A stretch of 33,001 bases of DNA, taken from SAR86 cluster bacterium AG-422-P06. Lineage in GTDB: Bacteria; Pseudomonadota; Gammaproteobacteria; Magnimaribacterales; TMED112. The stretch's first letter is position 1. Each line of letters opens with the position of its first letter. A program made the translations under genes and the position numbers. The DNA is taken from contig QCMX01000008.1 of NCBI GenBank assembly GCA_003213455.1, positions 1 to 33,001 on the forward strand, written 5' to 3'. Below the pieces are notes generated by a model, which saw nothing but the letters and a program-made list of their open reading frames with translations, had not been told where the DNA came from and ran no database searches. This document shows positions 32,466-33,001 of the stretch, in pieces.

Positions 32466-33001
32466 ATATTTCATTATTTTTATCTTTAGCCTTTGCTCAC
32501 CTAGTAGCAGTTACATCGCCTGGCCCAGATTTTTTTTATATCGTCAAAAGCAGCTTTGAAAAAGGCTTGAAAAGCTCAGTTGTCTCTGCCGTTGGTATAG
32601 GATTAGGAGTATTTCTACATTGTTTATTTGCTATTGTAGGATTAGATTTTTTATACCAAAAAATACCTAGTCTCTATACTATTATTGGAACAGTTGGAGC
32701 AGGATATCTAATTTATTTAGGTGTGAGCGGAATCTTTGCCGATCCAGAAGCTAAAGACCTAGCAGTGAAAGAAACTCAGACTCTCAACCTCTGGCAGAGC
32801 TTCACAGGGGGCTTAATGGTAAATATTTTTAATGTTAAAGCTTTTATCTTTTTTGTCTCTTTGTTTAGTGGTGTTGCATTAAGCACTTCTATACTTTTCC
32901 AAATTAGTATTTCAATCTATTTTTTTATTGCCACTGCGACTTGGTTTGTCTTTTTGAGCTTTATTCTTAATAGGGGATTTAAGTCATTACTGAACCACTC
33001 T
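32462..33001 (+). CDS. LysE/RhtB family exporter, 3' truncated by window edge
   Basis: This gene is absent from the ORF track because it runs off the right edge; 180 codons are visible. It begins MNISLFLSLAFAHLVAVTSPGPDFFYIVKSSF, with the family SPGPDF motif at the end of helix 1, then GIGLGVFLHCLFAIVG, GAGYLIYLGVSG, and FTGGLMVNIFNVKAFIFFVSLF (the conserved N-x-K segment after helix 3). LysE/RhtB proteins are six-helix amino-acid or metabolite exporters of about 205 aa, so some 25 residues are missing. Substrate unknown. The start overlaps the murB stop (ATGA), placing it in the same operon. Confidence 0.9.
   Translation, partial: MNISLFLSLAFAHLVAVTSPGPDFFYIVKSSFEKGLKSSVVSAVGIGLGVFLHCLFAIVGLDFLYQKIPSLYTIIGTVGAGYLIYLGVSGIFADPEAKDLAVKETQTLNLWQSFTGGLMVNIFNVKAFIFFVSLFSGVALSTSILFQISISIYFFIATATWFVFLSFILNRGFKSLLNHS

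Noticed and set aside
1-33001. Mobile elements, prophage, CRISPR arrays or toxin-antitoxin modules
   Set aside because: No transposase, integrase, regular spaced repeats or paired small toxin/antitoxin genes were seen; the region reads as ordinary core chromosome with some accessory enzymes.

Overview
The window is about 33 kb of AT-rich, very tightly packed bacterial chromosome. Gene content points to a Gram-negative gammaproteobacterium with a streamlined genome, and a marine SAR86-like lineage is my best guess. The basis is gammaproteobacterial-style order of lipid A and envelope genes (lolD, msbA, lpxK, kdsB, murB), near-zero intergenic space, start/stop overlaps between co-directional genes, several convergent 3' overlaps, and many oxidoreductases and hydrolases typical of marine heterotrophs. 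The taxonomic guess is inference and was not checked against a database. I see no insertion sequences, phage genes, CRISPR arrays or rRNA.

Left part (1-3.6 kb): the 3' end of a secreted PHB-depolymerase/LpqC-like esterase overlaps a TspO gene. Facing them is a minus-strand cluster: a bL33-like small ribosomal protein, PsiE, a GFA/CENP-V zinc protein and an FAD aromatic-type monooxygenase. This cluster diverges from a plus-strand cluster across a 44-bp gap that holds a perfect TACAAT-N4-ATTGTA inverted repeat.

Glycine/one-carbon block (3.6-9.0 kb): ridA, gcvT, gcvH and gcvP, followed by a short AMP nucleosidase. ridA is translationally coupled to gcvT. The products split glycine into CO2, ammonia and methylene-THF, and RidA may protect PLP enzymes from reactive enamines.

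Middle (9.0-18.9 kb): an oversized GST; tRNA-Ser(UGA) only 7 nt upstream of an exported UshA-type 5'-nucleotidase; a cupin; a cold-shock protein with a strong Shine-Dalgarno; a three-gene minus cluster (SDR, CPXCG protein, small membrane protein); an internally duplicated lipoprotein closed by a clear terminator; an AGCS sodium/amino-acid symporter; a DUF3445 haem oxidative-demethylase-like gene divergent from a flavin monooxygenase; and a SixA-type phosphatase.

Right part (18.9-33 kb): a sterol-desaturase-family membrane hydroxylase, a family IV esterase, a DUF349 protein, and then a long plus-strand run: trpS, hemH, aldehyde dehydrogenase, a single LolC/E-type permease, lolD, an msbA-lpxK gene fusion, kdsB, murB and a truncated LysE-type exporter. 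The run concentrates lipoprotein sorting, lipid A phosphorylation and flipping, Kdo activation and peptidoglycan precursor synthesis. The msbA-lpxK fusion, with both enzymes' motifs intact in one 912-aa reading frame, is the most striking observation. Others are the tRNA/5'-nucleotidase arrangement, the duplicated-domain lipoprotein, Bacteroidetes-like forms of AMP nucleosidase and ferrochelatase, and a pattern of -10 boxes lying almost on top of start codons.
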